NCBI RefSeq assembly: GCF_041381155.1
Contig: NC_091139.1
Span: forward strand, 11,083,905 to 11,147,904
Reading direction: 5' to 3'
Length of the DNA: 64,000 nt
Source: Argopecten irradians
Taxonomy: Eukaryota; Mollusca; Bivalvia; Pectinida; Pectinidae
Position numbers and translations under genes: made by a program. Numbering within the stretch: the first letter of the stretch is position 1; the number at the start of each line of letters is the position of its first letter. Shown here in pieces: positions 45,101 through 56,980 of this stretch. Under the pieces are notes generated by a model that was not told the DNA's origin, made no database searches, and saw only the letters and a list, made by a program, of their open reading frames with translations.

Positions 45101-48100
45101 CCACAAACAGAGTCACCATAGCTACATCCACATCACCTTGACCACTATCACAAACACTGTCACCATAGCTACATCCACATCACCTTGACCACTATCACAT
45201 CTATCAACGCCACCACCACCACAGTAACATCCACACTACCTTGACCACTATCACAAACACTGTCACCATAGCTACGTCCACATCACCTTGACCACTACCA
45301 CAAACACTGTCACCATAGCTACATCCACATCACCTTGACCACTATCACATCTATCAACGCCACCACCACCACAGTAACATCCACACTACCTTGACCACTA
45401 CCACAAACACTGTCACCATAGCTACATCCACATCACCTTGACCACTACCACATTTATCAGCGCCACCACCATATTTACATTAACATCACCTTGACTACTA
45501 CCAAAATCACTGTCTCCATAGCTACATCCACACCACCTTGACCACTACCTCATCTATCTCCACCACCAACACAGTTGCATCCACATCACCTTGACCACTA
45601 CCTCATCTATTTCCACCACCAACACAGTTGCATCCACATCACCTTGACCACTACCACAAACACTGTCACCATAGTTACATCCACATCACCTCAACCACTA
45701 CCACAAACACCACCACCAAAGCTACATCCACATCACCTTGACCACTATCACATCTATCACTGCCACCACCCTAGCTACATCCACACTACCTTGACTATTA
45801 CCACAAAGACAGTCACCATAGTTACAACCACATCACCTTGACCACTACCACATCAACTACCATCATTACTACTACCACCAATATTACCCCTACCACCTTA
45901 AAAAAATTAATTTTGACAATCACTATCTCATCTATAATTCTACTGCTTCCACTACCCCTACTGCAACTTTCATCAATACAACTAGATATCATTACAACCA
46001 CCACTGTCCAATGCTGCCGTCATTCACCACCAACATTATCACAATATTACAATTACCATCACCTCCTCCTATAACCGCTGTCTTAACCACCACTACCATC
46101 ACTACCACCATCGACAACCACCATCACAAATGTTACAACCTCTAATATTATCACCACCAACATTATCACAATATTACAATTACCATCACCTCCTCCTATA
46201 ACCGCTGTCTTAACCACCACTACCATCACTACCACCATCGACAACCACCATCACAAATGTTACAACCTCTAATATTATCACCACCAACATTATCACAATA
46301 TTACAATTACCATCACCTCCTCCTATAACCGCTGTCTTAACCACCACTACCATCACTACCACCATCGACAACCACCATCACAAATGTTACAACCTCTAAT
46401 ATTATCACCACCAACATTATCACAATATTACAATTACCATCACCTCCTCCTATAACCGCTGTCTTAACCACCACTACCATCACTACCACCATCGACAACC
46501 ACCATCACAAATGTTACAACCTCTAATATTATCACCACCAACATTATCACAATATTACAATTACCATCACCTCCTCCTATAACCGCTGTCTTAACCACCA
46601 CTACCATCACTACCACCATCGACAACCACCATCACAAATGTTACAACCTCTAATATTATCACCACCAACATTATCACAATATTACAATTACCATCACCTC
46701 CTCCTATAATCGCTGTCTCAACCACCATCCACAACCACAACCACCACCAATATTACTACCTCTAACATTATCACCACCAATACAAATATCATGATCCTAT
46801 TACCATAAGGTCCATAATTTCTTCCATTTTAATTATCACCCATTAACGTTAATTATCACCCATTAACGTTAATTCATCACATGATTCACTTTTACCACTA
46901 CCATCATCATCATCATTCCACTCTCACCATCACAATCATCACATACAAGATTCATCAACATCATTATCACCATACTATCAATATATAGTCATCATTAACA
47001 CAGTAATTATCATCATCAAAGTGTCATTGCCACAGAAAAGAAAAAGTGGATTACATGTAAAAAAAAAATTTTGAGAGTCATTGACAAAATCCTTTTAAAG
47101 TTACCATATACACCTTATTGCTTTCCCAGCATAACTTGAGTTTCCATGGTGGGTCCTTTACTGATGTTGGTAAGCTCACTCCTCCTGGTTTGTGGAAAGC
47201 TCCAAGTCTAGAGAATGGTTTAGCTGGCCCAGTAGTCAAGGTTTCAGTAGATATAATTGTCAGAGCTAGGTTTGCTGTGAGGGTATTCTGTATTTACATA
47301 ACAGAGTTATCTGCCCTTGCTGGTAGGTAAATTGATTGTTATGTTATTTATTGTGAGTGTAAAATCACATTTTTTCAGGGAGTTTTGCTTACAAAATGGT
47401 AACGACACAATTGATACCTACCCACAAGGGCAGATAACTCTGTAATATGCAATGATTGAAATAGACCCATACTTAAGTCTTTTTCAAACTGGACAAGGTT
47501 TCACATTATCAAGGTTGAAGGGTGTTGTTCTGACTAAGGTAATGCTGGTAGTGATTTACTGTTATAAGAGTGAGAATGATTCTGGTGTATTGTGGTCAGT
47601 ATTTGTGATAATAAGTTGTAAAAACAAAAACCTGTGTGGTAGTGGTGGGATAGATATACATTTTTACATACTGATTATACTGGTACAAGTATCTATTTGA
47701 TTTAACAGAAGATATATACTAAATTGATATTTCTGGTTTTGGAATGTTTGGCTGTAACTTCATTAGCTTTGCTTCCTGTGAAGTTTTTGTGGTATGGTGA
47801 TGTGTATTGGTTACTTTTTAGAAAATTAGGCGTAAGGCTGAATTCTGCTAAAATCAAAGAAACATGAAAGGGGAAATAACTCTGCAAAAACTGGAGGTAG
47901 AATTGAATGCATTGAAAACATTTAAATGCTCTTTTCAGAGGAATTTACCTTTAATGCTCAAAGGGTCACTTTGTTTCTTTCTCAAGATTTGGGGTTAGTA
48001 TAAGAATTATAATGGTAATTAACAAGAATAAAAAAATTCAAATATTTAATAATATGAATTATTTCACTACTCCAACTTTTCTTAAGAATAAATGCAATAT

Positions 48101-51100
48101 CTTTTTCCAGGCAATTGATATCTTGGCGACATCATTAGAGTATGGACTGGATGAACTAAGACGAGTAAGTAAAAAATACCTAGTAAAATATTTTATGCTT
48201 GTCTTCAATATAATTTATTTAGGAATTATCAAGCCAGTAAAAACTTGATAATAATTGAAAGAAAATAAATGTCAATATTTTGTGCATGTCTATTTGCAGT
48301 TGTCCTCTGAGTACCTTGTGGAGAACTTGAGTGTACAGAATGCCCCAGAATGTCTACAGGCAGCGGTCACATATGGTCAGGATGAGCTACGCGAACACAC
48401 CATTGTCTTTATAGATGAACACACAGAGGTACGAGTCATAGGTCACATGGTAGGGGTTAGGGGTTAAGTAAGGTCAAGACGAGCTACACAAACACACTAT
48501 TGTATTTATAGACGAACACACAGATGTAAGGTCAGATGTCACATGTTAGGGGCTAGGGGTCATATATGGGCAGGGTGAGCTACACAAACCCATCAATGTC
48601 TATATAGACGAATACACAGAGGTAAGGGTCATAGGTCACATGTTAGGGGGTCATATGGTTAGGATAAATTATATGACCACATCATTTCTTTCGAGTTTTA
48701 GCATACAACAACGGGTATTACTAAAAATAAAAGGTCACAGGTCAATACGATAGGACTTAGATACAGTAACATACAGTATCACAACTTGGTTTTTGTAGGC
48801 AAGTGTATTTGGGTCAAGGGTAAACAGGACCAGTGATAGCAAACCAAAATCATGATTTACATCACTAAATCTTAATTTTTGTTGAATAATTTCTATTGTA
48901 GAATGTTTTCAAGTCGAAAGGTTTCCAGGAGTTGTCTGAAGATGCCATGATAGAACTATTAGGAAGTGACGGATTACAGATGGATGAATTAGATATTTTC
49001 AATTTTGTCAAGGACTGGGCCACTGTTAATGCTGTAAGTAACATCTCGCATATATTTCTAGTACACTGGAAATACTTATGAGTAATATCTTATATTCTGT
49101 ACCACTATAGATGCTGTGTTTAAACATTACAAAATTATTAAATGTTTTTGTATAGAAATTCTTCATATTTATTGAAAGAAAGCTATATCTAATTAATGTA
49201 AATTTGTTGACTTTGTAAATTTATGATACCTTATTTAATACTATATCCAGTAATGAACTAAGTGCTGGTTTGAGAAAAGATTATTTTGAGCCTGTTGATA
49301 TATATGGAAAACAATGGCTGATATGTTGGGGAATATATTGGTAGACAGACTGTGGACAGATGTTGGTAGAGACAGTGTGGACTTAGTTACCAGAGACGTT
49401 GGTTGGGGATGTTAGGGTGTAGGGGAAGATGTTGGTAGACAGACTGTGGACTAGGTTACCAGAGATGTGGGTTGGGGATGTCAGGGTGTAGGGGAAGATG
49501 TTGGTAGACAGACTGTGGACTAGGTTACCAGAGATGTGGGTTGGGGATGTCAGGGTGTAGGGGAAGATGTTGGTAGACAGACTCTGGACTAGGTTACCAA
49601 TGACGTGGGTTGGGGATGTTTGGGTGTTGGGGAAGATGTTGGTAGACAGAGTGTGGACTAGGTTACCAGAGACGTGGGTTGGGGATGTTAGGGTGTAGGG
49701 GAAGATGTTGGTAGACAGACTGTGGACTAGGTTACCAATGACGTGGGTTGGGGATGTTAGGGTGAGGGAGATGTTGTAGACAGATGTGGACTAGGTTACC
49801 AGAGACGTGGGTTGGGGATGTTGGGTGTAGGGGAAGATGTTGAGACAGATGTGGACTAGGTTACCAGAGAGTGGGTTGGGGATGAGGGTGTAGGAAGATG
49901 ATGTGGGAGGAGGTGTGGACTAGGTTACCAGAGACGTGGGTTGGGGATGTTAGGGTGTAGGGAAGATGTTGGCAGACAGATGTGGACTAGGTTACCAGAG
50001 ACGTGGGTTGGGGATGTTAGGGTGGAGGGGAGATGTGAGACAGATGTGGACTAGGTTACCAGAGACGTGGTTGGGGATGTTAGGGTGTAGGGAAGTGTGC
50101 AGACGATGTGGACTAGGTTACCAGAGACTGGGTTGGGATGTTAGGGGTAGGAATTGAGAAGATGTGGACTATGGTTACCAGAGACGTGGGTTGGGGATGT
50201 TAGGGTGTAGGGGAAGATGTTGGTAGACAGACTGTGGACTAGGTTACCAGAGACGTGGGTTGGGGATGTTAGGGTGTAGGGGAAGATGTTGGCAGACAGA
50301 CTGTGGACTAGGTTACCAGAGACGTGGGTTGGGGATGTTAGGGTGTAGGGGAAGATGTTGGCAGACAGACTGTGGACTAGGTTACCAGAGACGTGGGTTG
50401 GGGATGTTAGGGTGTAGGGGAAGATGTTGGCAGACAGACTGTGGACTAGGTTACCAGAGACGTGGTTGGGGATGTTAGGGTGTAGGGAAGATGTTGGACT
50501 AGACTAGGTACAGAGAGTGGGTTTGGGTGATGTAGGGTGTAGGGGAAGATGTGGACAGGTTACAGACGTGGGGTGTTAGGGTGTAGGGAAGATGTTGGAG
50601 ACAGACTGTGGACTAGGTTACCAGAGACGTGGGTTGGGGATGTTAGGGTGTAGGGGAAGATGGTGGCAGACAGACTGTGGACTAGGTTACCAGAGACGTG
50701 GGTTGGGGATGTTAGGGTGTAGGGGAAGATGTTGGCAGACAGAGTGTGGACTAGGTTACCAGAGACGTGGGTTGGGGATGATAGGGTGTAGGGGAAGATG
50801 TTGGCAGACAGATTGTGGACTAGGTTACCAGAGACGTCGGTTATGGATGTTAGGTTGTTGGGGAAGATATTTGCAGACCGGGTGATGACTAGGTTACAAG
50901 AGATGTGGGTTGGGGATGTTATGTTGTACATGAAGATGTTATAACGTAGAAGCTGATGCATATGTGGCTTATGGTTTTAATATTCCTCAGGTTGTGTTAA
51001 ATAAATCAGTGAGTGAAGTAGCAAGAAAAGTAATCCCTCGGGTCAGATTTGCTCTGCTTGCGTCATCTGAACTTGAAGATCTAGAGAAAGAAAACAAGAA

Positions 51101-51422
51101 AGACAAACAGGAGAGCATTGTACCTGTAAGTATTAACCATATTAATTAGTTTCCATTTTCATGTTTTAGTAAGATTTTCTGAGGTTAATTTGCAATGGAC
51201 AATTTTCATAGACATTTCAAATGCATTTCCCCTAAAAATGGATGATTTAGAACATGTCTATGATTGATGTCATGTCATTTCATGTGTATATTTCTGCAGG
51301 TTGAATGCTTTAACAACGCATGGAAATTCCACGCAACAAAGAAATGCGAAGCTGACAATCCACTCCAGAGGAAGCGAGCAGGGACAATGAACCGAGAACA
51401 TCATTCATTTCTGGGGCACTGA
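42140..51422 (+). CDS. BTBD19: BTB/BACK domain protein, BTBD19-like
   Basis: Coding exons: 42140-42222, 43844-44069, 48111-48164, 48300-48428, 48902-49033, 50991-51125, 51300-51422. All join at GT-AG sites in frame to 293 residues; from memory, human BTBD19 is about 291. The start MAGEKVMKGQILDFAVQ precedes the BTB domain (about 26-130), with HSDIKFLIGPNRKPIYAHRA, AVFKAMF and FLAMLEFLYTN. A BACK-like region follows (about 131-235) with GFQELSEDAMIELL and FNFVKDWA. The C-terminus KRAGTMNREHHSFLGH resembles the RGTLPREHHRFL ending of BTBD19 and argues for orthology. There are no Kelch repeats. BTB-BACK proteins commonly act as cullin-3 adaptors, but BTBD19 function is poorly known. Introns 2 and 5 are swollen by minisatellites. 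Confidence 0.9.
43268..43674. mobile_element. Inverted-repeat element, family B (complete)
   Basis: TTAAAGGCCCACAACCTTTCC at the left and GTTCCGGAAATGTAGTGGCC plus CTTTAA at the right. About 407 bp, in opposite internal orientation to the 40.0 kb copy (CATAAGACGACCCGCGTTAT versus ATAACGTGGGTTGTCTTATG). It lies in intron 1 of the BTBD19-like gene. Confidence 0.75.
44195..44342 (+). mobile_element. tRNA-derived SINE fragment, 3' part
   Basis: Reads ATTCCACGTGGGACAGTTGC, CCTGACTGTAGTTGGTGGTT, AACCTGGCACATCCTTAAAT and ends AAACAAAGAAACAAACAAAC. This matches the 3' region of the SINE at 57578-57793. Confidence 0.55.
44350..46028 (+). repeat. 47-bp minisatellite in BTBD19 intron 2
   Basis: About 1.7 kb of units of the form CACCATAGCTACATCCACAT, CACCTTGACCACTACCACAA, ACACTGT (47 bp). 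Some units carry a longer variant with ATCTATCAACGCCACCACCA. Edges degrade into generic CCA/ACC-rich sequence. The open frames at 45575-45841, 45822-46004 and 45838-46074 are His/Thr-rich repeat readings, not genes. Confidence 0.8.
46029..46790 (+). repeat. 127-bp tandem repeat, six units
   Basis: ATAACCGCTGTCTTAACCAC recurs at about 46071, 46198, 46325, 46452 and 46579, with a variant (ATAATCGCTGTCTCAACC) at 46706, each 127 bp apart. The first five units look essentially identical. It directly follows the 47-bp array and shares its CCA/CACC-rich composition, so it probably arose by secondary amplification. Confidence 0.85.
47285..47459. mobile_element. Inverted-repeat element, family A
   Basis: Left arm ATTCTGTATTTACATAACAG, AGTTATCTGCCCTTGCTGGT; right arm TGATACCTACCCACAAGGGC, AGATAACTCTGTAATATGCA. 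The core is shortened. The frame at 47118-47330 runs into it and is not supported as an exon. Confidence 0.7.
48473..48640 (+). pseudogene. Two decayed copies of the end of BTBD19 exon 4
   Basis: Exon 4 ends GGTCAGGATGAGCTACGCGA through ACACAGAG plus its donor. A first copy (about 48473-48530) reads in frame GQDELHKHTIVFIDEHTD and is followed by GTAAGG. A second (about 48568-48623) reads GQGELHKPINVYIDEYTE and is also followed by GTAAGG. The flanking intron (AGGTCACATGTTAGGGG) was copied with them, so the unit is about 100 bp. Neither copy shows an acceptor, so they probably cannot act as exons on their own. Confidence 0.7.
49325..50945 (+). repeat. 69-bp minisatellite in BTBD19 intron 5
   Basis: About 23 units of the form GTGGACTAGGTTACCAGAGA, CGTGGGTTGGGGATGTTAGG, GTGTAGGGGAAGATGTTGGC, AGACAGACT (69 bp, divisible by three). 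Because of that length long frames run through it on both strands, for example 50260-50478 (+) and 50560-50961 (-); these are not genes. Units between about 49750 and 50170, and near 50460-50580, have many small deletions, unlike their neighbours. The array ends 45 bases before exon 6. Confidence 0.9.
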
Positions 51423-52125
51423 GATATTTAGAGATAAGATAACAATGATTTATAGAATTGACGTTTAACTAAGTGATGCCTTATTAAATTGGTCCTGATT
51501 CATCATGTCTGGTTAGCTTTACGTTCTTCTGAATCAGATTCCGTAATGAATGTGCTAGTTGTTATAGAAATCTTTCTTTACATAACTAAAGTGTAATTGA
51601 TTTACTAGTATTTACGGCTGGCAATAACACAGCAGGAAGAACCTCCGAAATGAAAGTAGATATATAGGTCTATGGACCTGTCAAGAGTTGATAGGATGTG
51701 TTTAGTGGTGCTGTTGTATAATATAGGTAATACTGTGTTACTGGTAAGTCTTCCAAGCTTGGAAAGCATCTTGCCAAAACTAAAGCTTGATTGGACCGAT
51801 TTATTTTATTGCTGTAAAAAAAAGAAACATAAAAATTAAGTCAAATTATCTATAATATATATGCAAGAAAATTGCTGCGTAATTGTTGCGTTGAATAATT
51901 TCGTAAAAATGATTTTATCAAAGCTTATTTTTTTATTTTGATTTGAGGTTTCTCATTCTCCTTTTTATATTAAAGCTACTCGATTTTTTCTTTAGCCACA
52001 TAAAACATCATTTCTAGGCTCATTTAAAACAATCAATACATATTGAAGGGACATAACTCTTGTTTGTCTTGGTCGATATGATTGTACAGTGTGGTACCTG
52101 TGTGAAACAAGTTTATTTGTTATAC

Positions 52126-52190
52126 TGATTAAAATGAACGTTAGTGTTAATTAAATGAACGTTAATGTTAATTAAAATGAACGTTTGCTG
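52126..52190 (+). repeat. Short tandem repeat, three units
   Basis: AAATGAACGTTARTGTTAATT is repeated about 2.5 times in tandem, ending AAAATGAACGTTTGC. Confidence 0.7.
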
Positions 52191-52971
52191 TCTACTTAAA
52201 TCATATTGTTTACCTGGTATGTAGGAAATGTGATACACGTAGGTATAATTTGTAATACATAAACAACTTTGATTAATTAAAATCTATGATAGAAACTATA
52301 TTACAATAATATATACTAGTAACAGAGTTTGAATATGTTAACTGTTTTTAAATGTGTCATTATTTGTAATACACAAAGTTAAGCGAATGCAAAGTTATGT
52401 CAATAGACAATAATTTTGAACAGTGTATCAGAGCTATTATAAAATCTATATATTATGATACTTGATTTATTAGTTTGACTACATACTATTGTAGATGTTT
52501 ATTAATGTACATATGTAATTTCAATATATATATATATATATTCACAAATTATGTTTAAATCAAATTGTCCACATCTCACCATGACCACTTTTAGCGTTTA
52601 TTGTGTTCTTTTCATCAACAAAATCAATGTTTTTCCAGAACTCCAATCATAAGCAATCTTAAACGTAAGGCCTTTTATCGGTCTTTGTTCTTGAGATTGT
52701 CGTCCAAAACCTTTGGACAATCCTGTATAACATGAAATTTCTGCTGTGTAGATATTTCCGTGGTTTCCGTGGTTACAATGGAACCACGAATATAAAAGAC
52801 AAAGAAATTTGTTTAATAGTGGGTTTAATTATTTCTGTATATTTCTGTCCATAAAAAAATCAAAACCAGAAAAGAAAGTGTCCACGGATATTTCATGTAA
52901 TACAGTAGGCAAATTATGAGTTGCTAACGCTTTCATTTTATGTTGCTTAATATTTTTTGTCTGTGATAGAC

Positions 52972-53212
52972 CTGGGTCCGGTTGCTCAAAGGTTAATTAG
53001 CTTTAATACAGTTTATCGACAATTTTCAAATCAACATATCATTTCTTGGAATACTAACTTTACAATATTTTACAAGATTTTCAGAAATTCTATTCTTTAA
53101 GTACTCATTTTAGTAAAGATATAAACACAGGCCTTGCAGCAAATAGGAAATGAAAGTTTTACTGATCAAGCCACTAAGCTAATCACTCCTTGAACAACCG
53201 GACCCTGTTACT
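52972..53212. mobile_element. Short inverted-repeat element with GGGTCCGGTTG termini
   Basis: CTGGGTCCGGTTGCTCAAAG then GTTAATTAGCTT at the left pairs with AAGCTAATCACTCCTTGAAC then AACCGGACCCTG at the right. About 240 bp with no coding sequence. It overlaps the 3' end of the minus frame 53179-53388. Confidence 0.65.
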
Positions 53213-55440
53213 GGGAGTTCAGAAACGGTACATCTTACAGAAATACGCCATCTTGATATCGTGACCACCTGTTTAGTAGCCCAGTAATGTGCCCTAATCC
53301 TGTCCACTTCCCGTTCAACTAATCCCTCCTCGTCAGAGCTGTATGGCTGCCACGTCTTACTGTTTATAATGCTATACAAAATGTCCATTTATTCAGAGCT
53401 TAACACTTTCTCAGATGTTTTGTTAAGAAGCTGTTGATATGCATTGATTACGTTTTGATGTATAACATTATATTTTTTTTTATATTATTTTAAGAAATAT
53501 ATTTAAAACGTATCTCTTTTAGTATTTTAATTCATATGATTTTAATTCTTTTATATCATGTTGTTGTTTTTGTTTTATTTTGAACACAAACAACTTTAAT
53601 ATTTGTTCAATGACTTCAGAAATACAGTATAATGCCATTTTTGTGGGGATGAGATTTTTGCGATTTCGTGGAACTTCGTTAAATATTAAATGATCATCGG
53701 CAAAATATTCTTTAATAGACATACCAATTTTTTCTGCTTTAATGTCAAAATCAAATAAATATAACATATATAAACTACATGGTGACAGAGCTCTGAACAA
53801 ATCGACGAATTGGTTATTGATAGCGTTTGTTATGTTTGTTTTGTATGCTACATATATGTATTATATATACATAGATGTTCATGTTTTTGAGAAATTAATG
53901 ATTTTGGGCAAGCTCAAAGCATTAGATTTTATGCGTAATATTTAGTTGTTTTTTGTGAAGAATTAGCTCACTATTCCGTCCCTGCAGTATAATGAAGTTC
54001 ACGGTTTTATGAACTTTACAATTTTTACTCACATTTCCATTCTGACCTTCAGAAATTTATATCGTGCGGCATGTGTCGAATTCTTAAAGAAACAACCGAT
54101 ACGGATGTTACAGTAATTGAATAGAACAGTATGATATTATCAAAACAAAATGTAAACGAAAATTCAAGTCAAACGATTGAAATCGGAGGCGATGTTTAAT
54201 TCGAAGTATTGTTTTTAGTTTTCCGACTAAAATCTTCACTATATTACACTTAACTCGAATACTCAGATTACTCAAAGTGTTACCTCGTTAGCATCGAGTA
54301 AATGAACGTTGACTATTCATTTGACTAAACTCTTTCGAAGTTTTCTTTTTGTCAGTGCAGAGTCTTGTTTTCTGGTTTTGTGAATTTATTTGGTAGAATT
54401 AGAAATCCATAATCTTTTAAAGTCTACGTTTAGTTTCTTATGTATTGACACTTTTTTCCCCATGTGTTTTTAAACGAAATAATAATTACAGATCTAACAC
54501 TTAATTTTATTTAAAATAATCGTTATCGTACAGCTGATATTCTTAAATATAAACCAAATGTTTTGAATACCCAATAGTTTCATTCTTAAAAATGAAGTTA
54601 TTTTCTGGTTTACCAAATTAATATTAATCATTTTCCAGAAAAACTGTTTTGACATTTTTTTTCATCTGGTTAACCGAGTTAATGTAATTCATGGTAAATT
54701 AGTTTTTGGAACCTCATTTTTCTTAGACTATGAGGTCAAGTATAACAAGGTTCCTCTGTGAAAGTATCGTCTACTCCTTTCAAGATCGGAGATGATTTTC
54801 AGCACCCCCAGTTTACTCTACTGCTAAAATATTTATATATGTGCCATGTTTTGTGATATACAGTCTCACTCAGGCCGTTTTTGCAGCCAAAAATCCCACT
54901 AATTTGTCCAAAGCCCGGAAGAGATGTTGCTTGACTTGTAAAGCTAACGGTTAGGCAAAGATTGGAAATATGTATATCGCAGATTTCTTTTGTTCTGTAG
55001 ATTGTGGTTTTAACGGAAAATAATTTGTAAAGGCAAATTATTTTTACGTAATTTTATAAAGTCCGTTTGAATTATGGCTTTAACCTAGTTTTAGTCCCTG
55101 ATGATAAATATGTTGTTTCTAATTGTTATTGATTATTTTCAGAATCTCTAAAATCCGCCATTCTTGCTCTGACAGTCTAATAGTATGGCACACAATTTCA
55201 CAGGAATGCTGTTGTTATCAAATGACTTATTTAGTTCGATGAATGGGACAATCAGAAGCCGATATCGAATTGAAAACAATCCTTTAGGAATACTGTTTAA
55301 GTTGGGGATTGTTCGCGGTGTGGAAATTTTAACTTATTTCTTTTTTATTTCGTTTGCTGACCCAAGTAAAAAAGTTTACACCCGAAACTATCCACGTTTG
55401 CAGGAATTAATTACTCTAATTGCCAATTATTCATTTGTGG

Positions 55441-55513
55441 TACCAATCTTTCCCAGGGTTTATTGCAGTCCCCACATTGAAAGGATCTCAACGCATCCTG
55501 GGAGAGATTGGTA
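55441..55513. other. Hairpin-forming inverted repeat
   Basis: TACCAATCTTTCCCAGG and CCTGGGAGAGATTGGTA form a 17-bp stem with one mismatch around a loop of about 39 bases. No flanking elements identify its role. Confidence 0.5.
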
Positions 55514-56789
55514 TGCTTCACATCATGATTTGTAAGAGAATTTTCAGAGTATAAAGTTTTAAATGACCACAATCATCAACATTTTAGAGTGCTATTTTTG
55601 TAGCTGATACAAATATGTTTTCCATTTTGCAAATGTATTTGTTTTGTATAAGGACCACGTCATTATCCGTCGGTTTATCTAAATAAGACGCTTTAAATGT
55701 TTTGTTAAAATGAGATAATGTTACTTAGAGTCAGCGGCTAACGTTAGTGAAGATATTTATGACTTGGTATGTGAGTTCAGTCCCTCTATATATGGGCATT
55801 TTATTGTTATTTTACATCATGAGTTTTGATAAATATATGTATACGTTGACATATCAAAATTTTTAGAATTATTAAATGCTGCGTGCGTGATAATCGGATA
55901 TGGATTTTGACATTCAAATTTCCCTTTGATATTTTGTTCACATATTAAATTCATTTCCTGGAAAATGTTAATAATAAGTTTAATAACAGTCGCTAGACTT
56001 ACTGCTGTATAAACTATATATATACTGATTAAAACACGTACAAATATAGTACGATTTCAAACTTAATAGTGGATTTGATCCATTATTTACTGTTGTATTA
56101 CATGATAATTGTTATGCATGTATTCCCACGAAAGAAAAAATGCATTTATTACGCACTGTATTTGTCTTTGTTTTGTTTTTATTTCATTCGGTTTACTCAT
56201 GGTTTGATGTAGCTAAATGTAATTGTATATCTAAAGAGAAGTCTATTTCATTAGATTTTACTAATCAATTACTGACTGAGTTAGAAAAAAAATTCATGTA
56301 TAGTATAATTCATTAACATGATTATAATTGGTAAAAAGAAGAGTACTATATATGACCATGGGAAGTCCGTTTTTCTTTGATAAATATATTAAAAAAAAAC
56401 ATTGAAAAGTAAAACCTATCACCTGATCGATATGTCTAATATGAAATTTAAGGATGATATAGTATAATACTTCAATCATAGAACCCTGCCCCGATTTACA
56501 GGACACTACATGTTTTAAAATACGCAAATATATCCATAAGATTGCTGACATGAAGTAATACTTACGTGTGGATTAGTGTACCTCTAGTTACAGTAGTCGA
56601 CACTAGCCTTTTCTCTGCTTTCTTCATCTTATCTGAATCTGTAATAAAAAGGTAAACAATATATACGACTTCGATCTCGAGAATTAGAAACAGAAAATAA
56701 ATACGTAAAGGAAATCAGAATAGAATTAAATCAGCGTATAACGGGATTGGATCTTAAACCACCGGGAAAATGATGAAAAATAACGGTTA

Positions 56790-56980
56790 TCGCATACCGT
56801 AAACCATTTTTCTTTCTCGGTTATTAAATTTCGCGATTTCCACAAGTTCGCGAAGATTAACATTCGCGGATTTAAAAACTTTCCAGAAAAACCTATCAGA
56901 ATGAATAATGCAAATATTAATTCGCGGAGATAAACTTTCGCGAATTTACGTGGGTCGCGAAATTCGCGAAAGAAAGTTTG
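56790..56980. repeat. CGCGAA-rich dispersed repeat
   Basis: Contains many TTCGCG/CGCGAA motifs: AAATTTCGCGATTTCCAC, AAGTTCGCGAAG, ACATTCGCGG, AATTCGCGGAG, ACTTTCGCGAATTTACG. A related stretch with TACCGCGAAGTTAAG and ATTCGCGAACATTC lies at 59630-59712. It explains the middle of the 218-residue minus frame 56726-57382, which reads FRDPRKFAKVYLRELIFA here and is not a gene. Confidence 0.55.

Noticed and set aside
44350..50945. Direct-repeat arrays resembling CRISPR
   Set aside because: Units are contiguous tandem repeats without unique spacers, and the context is a eukaryotic intron.
49966..50961. Long repetitive frames on both strands (MLGCRGRCWQTDCGLGYQ-type and antisense NIFPYTLTSPTHVSG-type)
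   Set aside because: They are translations of the 69-bp minisatellite, whose length is a multiple of three; they lie in an intron between two well-supported BTBD19 exons.
53179..53388. Minus frame beginning MDILYSIINSKTWQPY with a coding-like acidic segment
   Set aside because: No second exon or recognised domain, and its 3' half lies in the inverted-repeat element 52972-53212. The first 40 or so codons remain slightly suspicious as an exon fragment.
55185..55535. 116-codon plus frame starting MAHNFTGMLLLSNDL
   Set aside because: No domain recognised, AT-rich composition, no splice or poly(A) context; a chance frame is likely.
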